Origin: Achatina immaculata | Lineage: Eukaryota; Mollusca; Gastropoda; Stylommatophora; Achatinidae | Direction: 5' to 3' | Assembly (NCBI GenBank): GCA_009760885.1 | Contig: CM019708.1 | Location: 558,001-622,000 of the forward strand | Length of the DNA: 64,000 bases | Part shown: positions 8,561 to 21,600 of the stretch, piece after piece | Numbering within the stretch: position 1 is the first letter of the stretch | Layout of the letters: every line of letters begins with the position of its first letter | Translations under genes and position numbers: made by a program | Notes under the pieces: model-generated | Seen by the model: the letters and a program-made list of their open reading frames with translations, nothing else | Databases searched by the model: none | What the model was told of the DNA's origin: nothing

Positions 8561-11544
8561 GCTCCACCGCACAGAAATTAATAACGTGACAGAGATACAC
8601 TTGTAGAACAGGGAGCTCTTCTATCCGTGTCTCTAAGTTTTACAACTCGGGTGTTCTTTGCAGCCACTACGGCGAACGTGCTTCTCAGTGCATGTCATAT
8701 CATCTCCTGGACTTCAGCAGAGATGTTTACGGAGAAAGAAACAGATATTTATCTACGAAGAAACAGATTTCTGAGCAGAAAGAAGTAATAATGACCCAGA
8801 AAGAAACAGCCACTACACTTTTACGCAATTATTTGCTATTTTACTCACAGTACACTTCTTTTAATTTCACATCTCCGTTCATTTTCAAGTTGTATCATTT
8901 CAACAAATTAATGGAAACAAAAGCCATGGATATTTAAACATAATGACTAACATACAATTTTTTCGAACATGAGAGAATCATCAAAGTCTGCGCTGGTGAG
9001 GGTTTCGCTGAAAAGTACAGCAGATCCTGGTAGGACACGCTTTGCCCCGTCTATAGACTGAAATAAAACAGTCAAGTGACCAACAGCTTGGAGACAACAA
9101 GTAGTGGCATTCAATTTTTATTCTGACATAAATCTAAATGTTTGCAGTTGTGAAATACGTCATAAATTTTGCTAAAGGACGCCAGCGGCATTTGATGTCA
9201 ATCGCGCTACTAGTTTATTGCGAAATGCGTCTCACCACGATACAAATATGGAAGCAGATTTATCTGTTTTTTCATTGTTTGCTCGAGAAATTAGTATAAC
9301 GCTTATGAATACGTCAAGATGCTACTTTGGTAGATCAGTATGGCAGCCTGTCCAGCTAGAACAATGGAATAACAGCAGCAGATTTGACTGCAATGACTAC
9401 GTCGGTTTTGAGTTTAAACAGACCATCATGATGGCACTACTAAGTATGGCCGCAGTTCTGAGCCTGTGTAATTATTTCAGGTATGTGTTTTATGCTTTTC
9501 TAATTTAGCACATATGTTTCGGTGCTCTGAACGCATATTTCGCGACAAGAATAAGTAAGAACATAATAGTTTCGGGCAAGAAAATGTGTCTTAGTGTCGC
9601 AACTAAATACCAATTAATATCACAATAGAAGAGGTCTTCCACCCCTCCTTCCATCTCTTTTCCGTTCTCGTTCAGCAAAAACATCGGCCTTGTTCAGTTC
9701 TTTGTTCAAAGAGGATAGCGCTTCCTTGGGTAAATACTCAAAGAAAGAAATCTGTGAATTGTTTAACTCCTCCCACGAACCTGGCTACACTCTAGAGTCA
9801 TGACTCCAAGAAATCTGGGAGTCATTTGTTTTAACTGTTTCTCTAGACTGGATATCGTGCTTGAGTCATGACTCTCACAAGTCTGTGAGCTGTCTGAATG
9901 CTCAGTTGAAAGTTCATGTTTGCTTCTAGTTATCATTCTTCGCCGTTTGGTTTTGTCGCCTTTCCTTTGCGAGGTTTTTGTTCTGTCACACTGTTGTAAC
10001 CAGGTCGTGTTTCTTTGACTGAATGATGACAGGTTAACACATGCATTTCCAACTCAGTTCGATTGTTTTAACACCTAGATTCGTTATGGACAAATTAAAA
10101 TGAGTTCTTCGGTTTAACGTCAGATACTACCTAGTGATACGGGTACACCTCGATAGAATTCTGAACCCCCTTCTGCTGTTCCAAAACTTCTACTGTAAGC
10201 CATACTTGAACAACCATTCCATGAAAAGCAACATGAGTCCGCACTATTTAACAATTATTTTACCGTTTTGTTAAATTACTGCTGTTGCCGCTAACTTACA
10301 TACTACAGAACACAGGACTTGAGTTAGCATGTTAACAATGACTCTCATAATCTCAAAGATGATATTATTATTGAAATAATGTCAAAAGTTGTTGGTTATT
10401 CTACCCGTCTCCCTGATATAGTAGACAGTGACTGCACATTTTGTTTTTTTCAGATCTCATAACACAGCTTTGGGTCTAATCTTCTCTAAAGTTAATCAGT
10501 TTCTAATGAAATTCCAGAAACTGTTCACAGCAAAGAACAGAGACAAATGCATCTGTGACACAGGCTATGTGGTATGAAGCTGGCTTTTGCTGAATGAAAT
10601 ATTTTAGATTTATATTATGTGTGGATTACTGAAGAAGAACGGATGATGCGGATGAAGAATCCTGGCCCTATATGTGTTGTTCGGATTAGAATGTTTATGC
10701 CCAAAAAATCCAGGTTTAACAAAACATTTCAATGAGAGTTTTAGTCAGACTTTATGGATTTTTCATGCCAGTAACTTCAAAATTCAAGACAGGATTGACC
10801 ACATGACTTCTTTCAGCACATAAAACACGCTGGCACATATAACAATGTCAATAGCAGTGAAAGACATTAGCACACACAAAAAATTATAATGTCGTAATTC
10901 ATAAGTCCAGAACTAATGATTCAGCCCTTAAAATTGTAATACGCAGGCTGTCCATAGACAGTACTTATCTGTTAGACATTTCTTCAGAGTAGTTACACTT
11001 TGAGTATAATTTCTCTGACTGAATGAAAAAAAATAAAGATCCTTTCTGACTGCAGAAAAAAAAAACTGACTGGGTTTCTTTCAAACCCTCAAGAAAGCAC
11101 GTAAATTCAGTTCTGCAACTTAGCATGTTAAAATCCACTTAAATGTTCTGCAACCACATAGAAATCATTCAACTTTGGTCATTTTGTTTCAGTAAATTCG
11201 GTCTTTGTGTCCCAGTTTTAGCCACTGAGGTAGTCCTGCTGTTACATGACAAATATTTCTGGATTTTCTATTTATATTTGGACTAAAATGTTGTCCATGT
11301 TTTATTCTGTTTGTTGTATAACCATTTACAACAGGAAAATGTCTGTAAAGTCATGATTTTTGTTTATCTCCCCTTTTCTTCTTTTATATGTGAAAAAATG
11401 TATGATATTTTAGTTAGTTAACTTTGTGCCTTATAGTCTTCACATCAGCAGAATTCTGGCATATATGATTGTTTCTTTAGTGAGTCAGGAGTGTTTCTTG
11501 TTCATCTTTGACCATTGAATTTTAAATTGTCTGTATGTTTTTGT
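8561..11544. other. Upstream region of the F-box gene, no confident feature
   Basis: Three kilobases without recognisable transposons or arrays, unlike most of the window. An open stretch from the ATG at 9248 ends at a strong splice donor (ttcag/gtatgtg, donor at 9480), and a plausible acceptor (gtttctttag) lies near 11482. An untranslated or alternative first exon of the F-box gene is therefore possible but unproven. No promoter motif was identified. Confidence 0.35.
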
Positions 11545-11806
11545 ATGGTTCATATGTCTTTGAAGTTGCAAGAACCACCATGGAGCGAGCTGCCGTTTGA
11601 TGTAATGCTTAGAATCTATGGCTTGCTAGCAAACAGAGACAAACACAGTGCGTCCTTGACCTGCAGATCTTGGTTACTTCCATTCTGTCACCCTTCACTA
11701 TGGCGTCACTTTAATTTCGTGTTCAATGGCGTTGATGATTGGCGGGCCTTACGTTTTGCTGGCGTGGGGGGAAGAGCTGTACGTCATGTGAACCTGGCCT
11801 TCTCAG
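11545..11806 (+). CDS. FBXO39: FBXO39-like coding exon 1 (F-box)
   Basis: Encodes residues 1-87 plus one base. It contains the complete F-box and ends at ttctcag/gtaacc. The ATG at 11545 is the first in frame after an upstream stop-free stretch, with a second ATG three codons later. Total protein length fits the family with either start. Confidence 0.8.
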
Positions 11807-12587
11807 GTAACCGGACATTTTTAACTTGATCATTCTGTTAGCTTTATGTGTAGAATATCAAAATACCTGCCTCATTGCAGCATCCTCATACTGACTGCTA
11901 GTATCAGTATACACTGCCTGTTTGTGCGGTATGCCCTAAATGATGAGCAGTGCTCTAGTCATAACACCATCTTTTTTGTGAGTAGTCAGTGCAGTATATT
12001 GTCCTCAGGAGATGATACCATAAGTCTTCTTCTTCTTATGCGTTCAAGGTTGTTTGTCACATCAGATCTTGATACCTGTCGACATGACAAAGCCCGCATT
12101 CCTCTCCGGATCCTGATAGGAGCTCCAAAGCTTTTTGCCCCAAGCTTGTGTCCTTTGGCCATGTCTCACGCCTCAGGTCTGCATGTTTTGGGCACTCTTG
12201 AAGGATATGTTCTAGAGTCTGGACTCAGTTGCCACATGGACACTCGTCTGTGTGAGACATTTTAAGTCTATCATAGGTGGCTTAGTTGTCTGTAGTGGCC
12301 TGTCCTTAGGCGGAAGAGGATGGTTTGCTGATGTCTTCGTATTGAATCTGGTTCATTGTTGCATGATACCATAAGTGATTTTGAACACAGAATATTATAA
12401 CATTTGCTCAAAATAAGTGCAAACATTGAAATATCTAAGAGAACATTCATTACGGAGAAAAAACCGAATGTTCATGTCTGTGACAAATTGAAACAGAAAA
12501 CTGTATTCTTTCATTTAATTACAAACCAGAGTTGGACGCTGTTAGGTTTAATGCTATTTCACACTTTCTTGATGGGCTCATTAGACA

Positions 12588-12622
<35 letters not shown>

Positions 12623-15600
12623 GACTCATGCTTTCCTTCTCTTCAGTCTTCCTCATGGTCACTCCACCTTATATCATTTTGTTTCCAAGAGGTCACTAAA
12701 GTCATTATACAATCAAAAGTTGTATTATTATGGTAAAAACAAACTTTTCTTAATTAGATTGTCCCTCGAGTATACAGACTGTTCCACACAAGAACACACA
12801 GTATTATTGTCTAATTTAACGTTAATGTCATTATTAATACTAGTAACAATGTGAAAATTTCTCATACAAGTCTCTGTTTAAACATTCTCTACACTCCACC
12901 ATGCACACTTTTGAACACAGCCTCTTACAAGTCACAGCTTCTTACAAGTCACAGATAAGTGCTCTATTCATCTTATTTTATTCTCTTTCTTTCCATTCCT
13001 AATTTTTACATAGTATTCATGTGAATTTATATTTTATCTTCTCTCTTTATTTCTTCATCCTATGTGTTATACACTGAAACATCACAACTGTGTGCTCGTT
13101 AATTAATAAAGCTGTTCTTACCTTTTTCCTAGTTTATACATTTTGTTATCGCAGCTTTACCTTTACTGCATTGACTTCGTGTATAGATATATACTTAGTT
13201 TTATATACTTATACACTAATTATTCATGTGTTTCTCATATACATAATAGTATAAACGACCATGTGTTTTATTGTATGTTTAGTAATTTGCTCCATTTACA
13301 CCATTAGCGAGGCTGATAAATCCCTGCTTTGTCTACAGACTCTCTCACATCAGAAAACACAGAAAGGAACTCTGTGAAGAGTATACTGACTTTTGTCCAG
13401 CATCTCAAGAAAGTTAATAACTTCTCCCTGGCCACCTTTGAACTTACTAACATTTCGTTTGTGGCTAAAATCTTGAGACGCTTTCATCTTGTTAGTGCAC
13501 TGGCGTCGCTGTTGAAGGACCAACGTAATCTACACAAGCTTACCTTAACCTGCGCCAGCCTCTTCTGGGACGAAGGTATGTGTTATTTTCATGTAGAAAT
13601 TGAAGATAAGAAGGACTTGGTACTGGGTATGAAAATAATGAAGAGCGCTAATAAACTGAAAGATCACATTAGAAATGAGTATATCTTTGTCTAAGGACAA
13701 CGCCCAAATCATCTTACATGCTGTAATTCATGTGCTAGCCATGTCTGCTCTAAGGACAAGGCTTGTGACCTCTGCCAGGCCAAGCCTGCTTTGCTTTCCA
13801 AAAATAGGCTTTGCAAGGCCTGAGGAACGAGGCAAGGATTTACATGATGCCTTTCATGGTGGAGCCTACACAGAAGTACACAGCAGCATATTGAGAGATC
13901 ATTGTCTCAACTTTTTGTATACATTACATGACAGGATGAAAGTCATGACATTTAACTGTGATTGCCACCTATATCTCCCATCACAAGACCAGGCAGAATA
14001 GCAGATTGCTCAGTATTATGGTGCTGAGAACAACAATAAAACAGTCCATTAAATAAAACCTTATATGTACTGTACCTTAAAATGCTAACCTTCAGCAAAC
14101 ACAGTTTATCTAGATTGAACATGAATGTGACATATTTGTATGGAAATTGCTTTTCTGCAGTTTCCCCAATGCTGTTCAGAAAATTTCATTTGATTGCCAG
14201 ACCAGAGAACCTTCTGTAGTTTAAAAATGCCAAAATGAGATACAAGAGAAGAAATGAAATCTGAACACAATCGAAATGAATGAAGTTTTATATGGTCTGT
14301 GAAGACAGAATATAAGTGAAAATATGCGGTACAGCATATCTTGCTCACTCTTGTTTGGTTTCCTTGCAATAATTTGAAATCAGAAACCTGAAATAAGTGT
14401 TTTTCTCTGCATCAAAATTCAACATTCCTCTGATCACGTTTATTCTGGTGGTTACATCCACACAGTGACCTCTTGAAAGTCTCTTGTAATGTTTGTTTTT
14501 CCAGGTATAGTTTTTTTCTTCTAGCTGTGAACTTTTTTTTTTTTTTTTTTTTAACATTTTGCACTTTTTTATATTTCTTGTTATAAGCTAGCTCTTGATA
14601 CATAAACTGTATAACTTCTGTATGTGAGATTGCTGATATTGTATGTCTCAAAGCAGTTGATTCTAATCAGTTTCACTGATAACATAAATGTAGCAGCTTT
14701 ATATTCTTTCATGATTTCAGAGTGCCCAAAGTGTATATAAACATGATGATGATGATGACTAAAGTGAGACATATTCTTGTCTAGGCATGACCCTGCTGGA
14801 GACAGCAAGCACTAGGAGTTTCCACAAGCTTCACTATGTTGATGTTACCCAGCTTACCTTGCTCCGAGACGCTTCTGATGATGTACCAGATGCCAGGTTC
14901 ATCCATGTGTTGTACAGATTAACAAATCTCACAGGTAATATAGGGAACTAAACAGAGTTGTAAGATCCGTGTTTAGTCTAGTTTTATATGTGGTGCTGTA
15001 AGTGTTGAGTCTAGTTTTATGTGTAGTACTGTAGGTGTTGAGTTCAGTTTTTATATGTGGTACTGAAAGTGCTGAGTTTTGTTTTATGTGTGATAGTGTA
15101 AGTGTTGAGTCTAGTTTTGTGTGTGATAGTGTACATGTTGAGTCTGGTTTTATGTGTGATAGTGTAAGTGTTGAGTCTAGTTTTATGTGTGATAGTGTAA
15201 GTGTTGAGTCTTGTTTTGTATGTGGTAGTGTAAGTGTTGAGTGCAGTTTTATGTGTGGTAGTATAAGTGTTGAATCTAGTTTTATGTGTGGTAGTGTAAG
15301 TGTTGAGTCTAGTTTTATGTGTGGTAGTATAAGTGTTGAGTCTAGTTTTGTGTGTGGTAGTGTAAGTGTTGAGTCTGGTTTTGTGTGTGGTAGTGTAAGT
15401 GTTGAGTGCAGTTTTATGTGTGGTAGTGTAAGTGTTGAGTCTAGTTTTATGTGTGGTAATATAAGTGTTGAGTCTAGTTTTATGTGTGGTAGTGTAAGTG
15501 TTGAGTGCAGTTTTATGTGTGGTAATGTAAGTGTTGAGTCTAGTTTTATGTGTGGTAGTGTAAGTGTTGAGTGCAGTTTTATGTGTGGTAGTGTAAGTGT

Positions 15601-18600
15601 TGAGTCTATTTTTATGTGTGGTAGTGTAAGTGTTGAGTGCAGTTTTATGTGTGGTAGTGTAAGTGTTGAGTGCAGTTTTATGTGTGGTAGTGTAAGTGTT
15701 GAGTCTATTTTTATGTGTGGTAGTGTAAGTGTTGAGTGCAGTTTTATGTGTGGTAGTGTAAGTGTTGAGTGCAGTTTTATGTGTGGTAGTGTAAGTGTTG
15801 AGTCTAGTTTTATAGGTGTGGTAGTGTAAGTGTTGAGTGCAGTTTTATGTGTGGTAGTGTAAGTGTTGAGTCTAGTTTTATGTGTGGTAGTGTAAGTGTT
15901 GAGTCTAGTTTTATGTGTGGTAGTGTAAGTGTTGAGTGCAGTTTTATGTGTGGTAGTGTAAGTGTTGAGTGCAGTTTTATGTGTGGTAGTGTAAGTGTTG
16001 AGTCTAGTTTTATGTGTGGTAGTGTAAGTGTTGAGTGCAGTTTTATGTGTGGTAGTGTAAGTGTTGAGTGCAGTTTTATGTGTGGTAGTGTAAGTGTTGA
16101 GTGCAGTTTTATGTGTGGTGGTGTAAGTGTTGAGTGCAGTTTTATGTGTGGTGGTGTAAGTGTTGAGTCTAGTTTTATGTGTGGTATATTAGAACAAAAG
16201 AAGAATTAGCCACATTAGCTTATTTACTATTCTAGTTCGCAATTTATTGACCTGACAGGCTTAGTCATAAATCACACAGATAAAATGGTGCATTTCTTAC
16301 ATGTTCTCATTCATTTTCTAGAATTAAGTTTGAGCTACTCGTTTCTGTGCGACAAAGTGTTGACTGCTTTGTCAGACACAGTCTCTGGGAGACTGACACT
16401 TATCAAAGTCAAGGTCATCTGCTTCTGTGACAGAAAAGAGGATGCTGTTAGCAGAACATCGTCCCAGGCTTGGCATTATCTGGTAACAAAATGTCCATCT
16501 CTGAAGGCGGAGTATAGCATCTGGGTGAGTTATTTGGCTGGCTGTGTATGACATTTTACAGAAGGTCCAGCTTGATGGAAGTAGCAGTATATGAGTTACA
16601 GGGTGTGTTGTGGCTGTTCAGGCCTTGGGATAATACACATTTCTGCAAATGATGATGTGAACATTGATCAACTGGTCATGTATATAAATGAGTTGTTATT
16701 GCACCTATCATTAAAGGAGTGTTTGATGGGACTTTTGGGGGGGGGGGGGAATCTAACTATATTGTGTGGAAGCTAAAAGATGGATGTATAGAAATATGTG
16801 AGACCTTTACCTGTCTACATGAGTGCTGACGAAGTGATGAAACATGGAGTATGTATGTGAGATGTTGAAGTTGGACTTTTGCTTGGACCTGTTCTTCAGT
16901 GGGTCACGTTCAGAGTCACTGTGAAGTGTTCGCTTGTTTGGATGTTGTTGTGTGCTGAGCTGTTACTACTTACAGCATGATCATCACACATACTTGCACA
17001 CTCATCCACCAGTAGATCATGCCATACTGGTATGACAAGGAAATGTGTACATCATGACGCTATAGAACGCTTAGCCTTAGTTTCAGAGAGAGGTAAATCT
17101 AATCATCTAATCTAAATCAGTAAAAACAACATCATCATCACATGCTGTGCCTCCTGGCAGTGGCTGTTATGCTTCTCCAGAGTACACAATCCTTCATGCA
17201 GGCCGTCAGCTTGGTGATCTCCTCTCATGCCATCTTGTGAGAGTGCCCAGTATCATTTCTAAAATTGTATTTTTAGGGTGAATTTAAGGACCAAAGTAGA
17301 AATCTGGCACAGTCCAATGGATAATTCATAAATAAATATAAAATTATGATTATGAAAGTACCAAATGATTTTTTTGTTAAAAGTGTTAAAATAATATGGC
17401 CTAGTCGATAGCAAAGCTGAGAAACAATCCCTGAACGCAGTGTTAGTCTCATTGACTGAGATTTGTTTTAAAAAAACACTGGTTAGCTACACGTGCAGAA
17501 GACATTTTTCTTAACTATTTCATTACAGTATTTCTCAAGATTGCATTTTCCATTCTTTTCTTATCCAGTCTCACTACACTCTGTGAACATTTGTAATGCA
17601 CTAAAATGCACCTGTCTGTTCTGTAATGGCAGTCATTCTGCTACTCACTGTCTCAAACCCGTCTCAAGAGAGACTTACCTTCCACAGGGAGTCGGTCAGG
17701 GCCATCATCTTAAGAACATACTCACACCAGGAATTCCCCTAGAACTGTTTATCTGGAACTCTGGATATTACACAGGCACTTGTGACATCAGAAGGTGCAT
17801 AGAATACATTGTAAACAATTATCAGGTAACCATGTATAAAATGATTATGTTGAAAAACATGAGTTGTAAAAATTGGAGCTATACTTAGAGGGGGAAGTAT
17901 TTTAACACGTGTGTTGGGCCAGATCTCACAAGACACAGCGTTGTTTTGTTTTTTAATGCTTTCTATTGTGAAGGAAGAGTGGCAAGAAGTAGGTCGTGAT
18001 GAGGCTGGTAAGAAAAGTATGCTGATAAGAAATGTATGCTGAGGCTGGTAGGAAAAGTATGATGAGACTGATAAGAAAAATATGATGAGGCTGATAAGAA
18101 AAGTATGCTGATGCTGATAAGAAACATATGCTGAGGCTAGTAAGAAAAGTATGATGAGACTGATAAAAAAGTATGATGAGGCTGATAAGAATAGTATGAT
18201 GAGACTGAATAGAAAAATGTGTTAACGCTCATGACAAGCAAGGCATTATGAGACTGATGAGATGGAGAACATTTCAAGGCTGATGACAAGGAAGACTTTA
18301 TGAGACTGATGAGATTTAAAAGTTATAAGGCTGATGACAAGAAGACTTTACGGGACTGATGAGATTTAGAATTTATAAGGCTGATGACAAGGAAGACTTT
18401 ATGAGACTGATGAGATTTAAAAGTTATAAGGCTGATGACAAGGCAGACTTTATGAGACTGATGAGATTTAAAAGTTATAAGGCTGATGACAAGGAAGACT
18501 TTACAGGATTGATGAGATGGAGAACATTACAAGGCTGATGACAAGGAGAACTTTATGAGATTGATGGGAAATAAAAACATTACAAGGAAGGCTTTATGAG

Positions 18601-21600
18601 ACAAGGAAGACTTTATGAGATTGATGGAAAATAGAACAGTGGAAAATAGAACATTATAAGGCTGGTGACAAGGAAAACTTTATGAGATTGATGGAAAATA
18701 GAACATTACAAGGCTGATGACAAGGAGAACTTTATGAGACTGATGAGGAGGAGAACATTACAAGGTTGATGACAAGGAAGACTTTATGAGGCTGACAAGA
18801 AGGAGGATATGCTAATGTTGACTTTGAAGGCAAGATAAGGTTGAGGAGAAAAACGTGATGACCAATAAAAGATAAACATATTTCAAACTTCAAATGATAA
18901 ACATATTTCAAACTTTACTCGTTTGCAACATTTCTCTGAAACAAACGTGATTTTCCTTCCATTATTACAGATATCACAGGTAATATGAGTACACTATGCA
19001 TATTTATGTAAATAACATGTTCTATTCTAATACGTTGGATTATTCTAGAATCTGGATTTTTTTCATTATGTTTCTTGGGCCCGTTAATGCCTTTATCCTA
19101 TCCTTGATTAATCGGCTGCTGGTCCAGTGATGAACAATCTCTGGGAATTCTATTATCGTCCTGTATTTCTCTTTTACTCTTGTCTAAAGTACTCTGCATA
19201 CCTTGGTAGCTACATAGACCAGGATGGTGACACCAGAAAGTTAAAATTAGAATTGCAAAACCAGCATCGATCTTCAAGAATCTTGAGAACATATGGAATT
19301 CAAAAGTTATAAGCACAAAAACCAAGTTAAGACTATTCAGTTCAAATGTAATATCCACCCTCATTTATGATTCTGAAAGCTGGAAAACAACTAAAGAAAT
19401 AGACAAGAAATTAGACTCTTTTGAAAACAAATGCCTAAGGAAAATACTCGGCATCAAGTGGAACGAATTCAAGAACAATGCAGAGATAAGACAGGTGACT
19501 GAACAACAACCAGTCTCATGGGTGATCAGGGAAAGGAAATGGACATATCTTGGTCACGTGATGAGAAGAAATGATCAGAGAATCCCAAAACAATCTATGA
19601 AGTGGAACACAATAGGCCAAAGAAAAAGAGGCCGACCACGGGAAACTCTAAAGAGGACATTGTTAAGAGAGGTCAAATTAATAGGCATAAAATCCCTCAA
19701 TGAGGTTGAAAACAGAAAAAATTGGCAAACTACCTTGTGAGCCATATGTGAAGTTTAACGGCACGGGAATGATATATGATATAAGATAAGAAACTACTCT
19801 GTCCATATTTGTAGATTGATTCCATCTACTTTGCTCTCACACATAAAAGTGAATGGAGTAAACCCTTGAACAGACATGCGAGGGAGTTTTGAAAAGTTAT
19901 CGGCCAGGTCAAGAAGGAAATGATCTAGAGCTATGAAACTTGCATATTATTCCACATTTTGAATCTAGAAGTTCAACACTGTTGCCACATTTCTCAAGTT
20001 TGCTTAACCTTTCACGAGTTATGATATCACAGAAAGTCTGATTATGTCATTGTAAGATGCCGCTTGTGGACTTGCACAAGACCGTACTGTTTCCAGATGA
20101 AAGGGCCCATGTTTGGGATAAGACGTGACACATGAATTTGTATGATATTTCCAAATTGACACATTACGTTATTAAATAAAACTCCTTCCAGCTACAGTGA
20201 TAAAATTAAGCATTAAAGTTCGTATTTTTGTTTTATCATTTGTTAATCTTTATTAGCATGAAGTAAATGTTTAATGGCGATTTATCATCATTAGTATCAC
20301 TCATTACTTAACTGTTGATTTATCATTATCGTATAAAAAAAAATAAATTACACCAATCCTACAGGACAGCCTGTCATATCTGGAACTGACACTTTATTTT
20401 GCTCTCCTTGAAGGCCAGGAAGACTGTGTAGCATCAGTTATGAAAAGGTACGGGCCTGAAGGCGAAAATTACCAGAGAGTTACCAGAACAACAGAAATAA
20501 CGAAAGACATCAAAGATATTCAGTTCATTGTTGTTGTTCATCTCATTTCTGAGATTAAGATTCAAACTTGTAATGTCAACTCCATGTCTGTGATGACCGC
20601 TAAATGGTCCGCAGACTATTCATACGGTGACGCTGTTTCACATAGTTGCTAGCTGTAACTAGAAATAATATGATCCACACTTAAAGCTATAGTGCTACTG
20701 AACTTAAACATCGCTGTTACCTGAATTATTTTTGTAAACAGTCATCTCCTTTACATTTTCTGTTGTTGTCATGACTACATAAAGCTTCGGCCAGTGGAAA
20801 ACAACCGTTGTAAATATACACCAATATCCCGTGATAAACCTCTCTCTCTCACACACATACAACTTTAAGCCTTCTTCACGGCTCATTGCTACAGATGCAG
20901 TCAGTCTCCATTAATCTGTTCCTGGGTATCTCTCCCCACTTGTTTATTCTAAGATCTCTTCGGCATTCTTCTACGGGATGTTCAAAAAGTGACGCATTCC
21001 TATGAGGGAACTATTAATTTCACACTAAGTGCTGGAAGTCTCTCCACTGTTCTGTGTTTCACACAAGTGTAAGTTGTTGATCATGTTCTTGAGCGCCCTT
21101 TGCAACTTTTCTGAGAAGGCCACCTGCGTTGCCATCCATCCATCCATTTATCCATCTGTCTGTCTTCTTAAGTGTGTTAAGTTTTACATTTACCCATTTC
21201 ATCTCTCCTTTTTTTTCTCTCACTTCTCATTGTTAGTTTTTGTTGCTTGACATAAATGTGAACCAAAATAGCAGTTTTAGTTCATGGCCTGTGTCGAGGT
21301 AATGTTTATTAACACTATGCAGTATTATAAGTTTGCATATTTACATCACTTGCTCTGTGTACTCTTGTTTTCACATTTATAATAAACATAAACATAGTAG
21401 TGGGCTGCCACTTGGTTTCGTTGTTTACAATGTTACTTCTGTTGTATCTTCCTCTGCAGAAGTAATTTAGTTTCAGCTACTCTGAGTATAGGAAGTGGAG
21501 GTGGATTGGCCACACTCTGAGGAAACCCGACACCAGCATAGCAATACAGGCACTGACGTGGAGTCCTCAAGGAAATAGAAAACAAGGAAGACGTAAACTT

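Noticed and set aside
13675..14001. 108-codon ORF in intron 2
   Set aside because: No recognisable domain, no splice sites in phase with the gene, and length expected by chance.
15035..16209. Long Cys/Ser-rich repeat ORFs (264 and 120 codons)
   Set aside because: They lie in a 33-bp satellite inside intron 3. The open frame follows from the period being a multiple of three, and no domain or splice context supports coding.
17529..17687. Longer version of F-box exon 5 using an acceptor at 17528
   Set aside because: In frame, but it adds about 53 residues with no counterpart in FBXO39, whereas the acceptor at 17687 gives a gap-free family alignment.
20440..20652. ORF continuing past exon 6
   Set aside because: It reads through the donor at 20448 into intron. 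Exon 7 continues the conserved protein instead.
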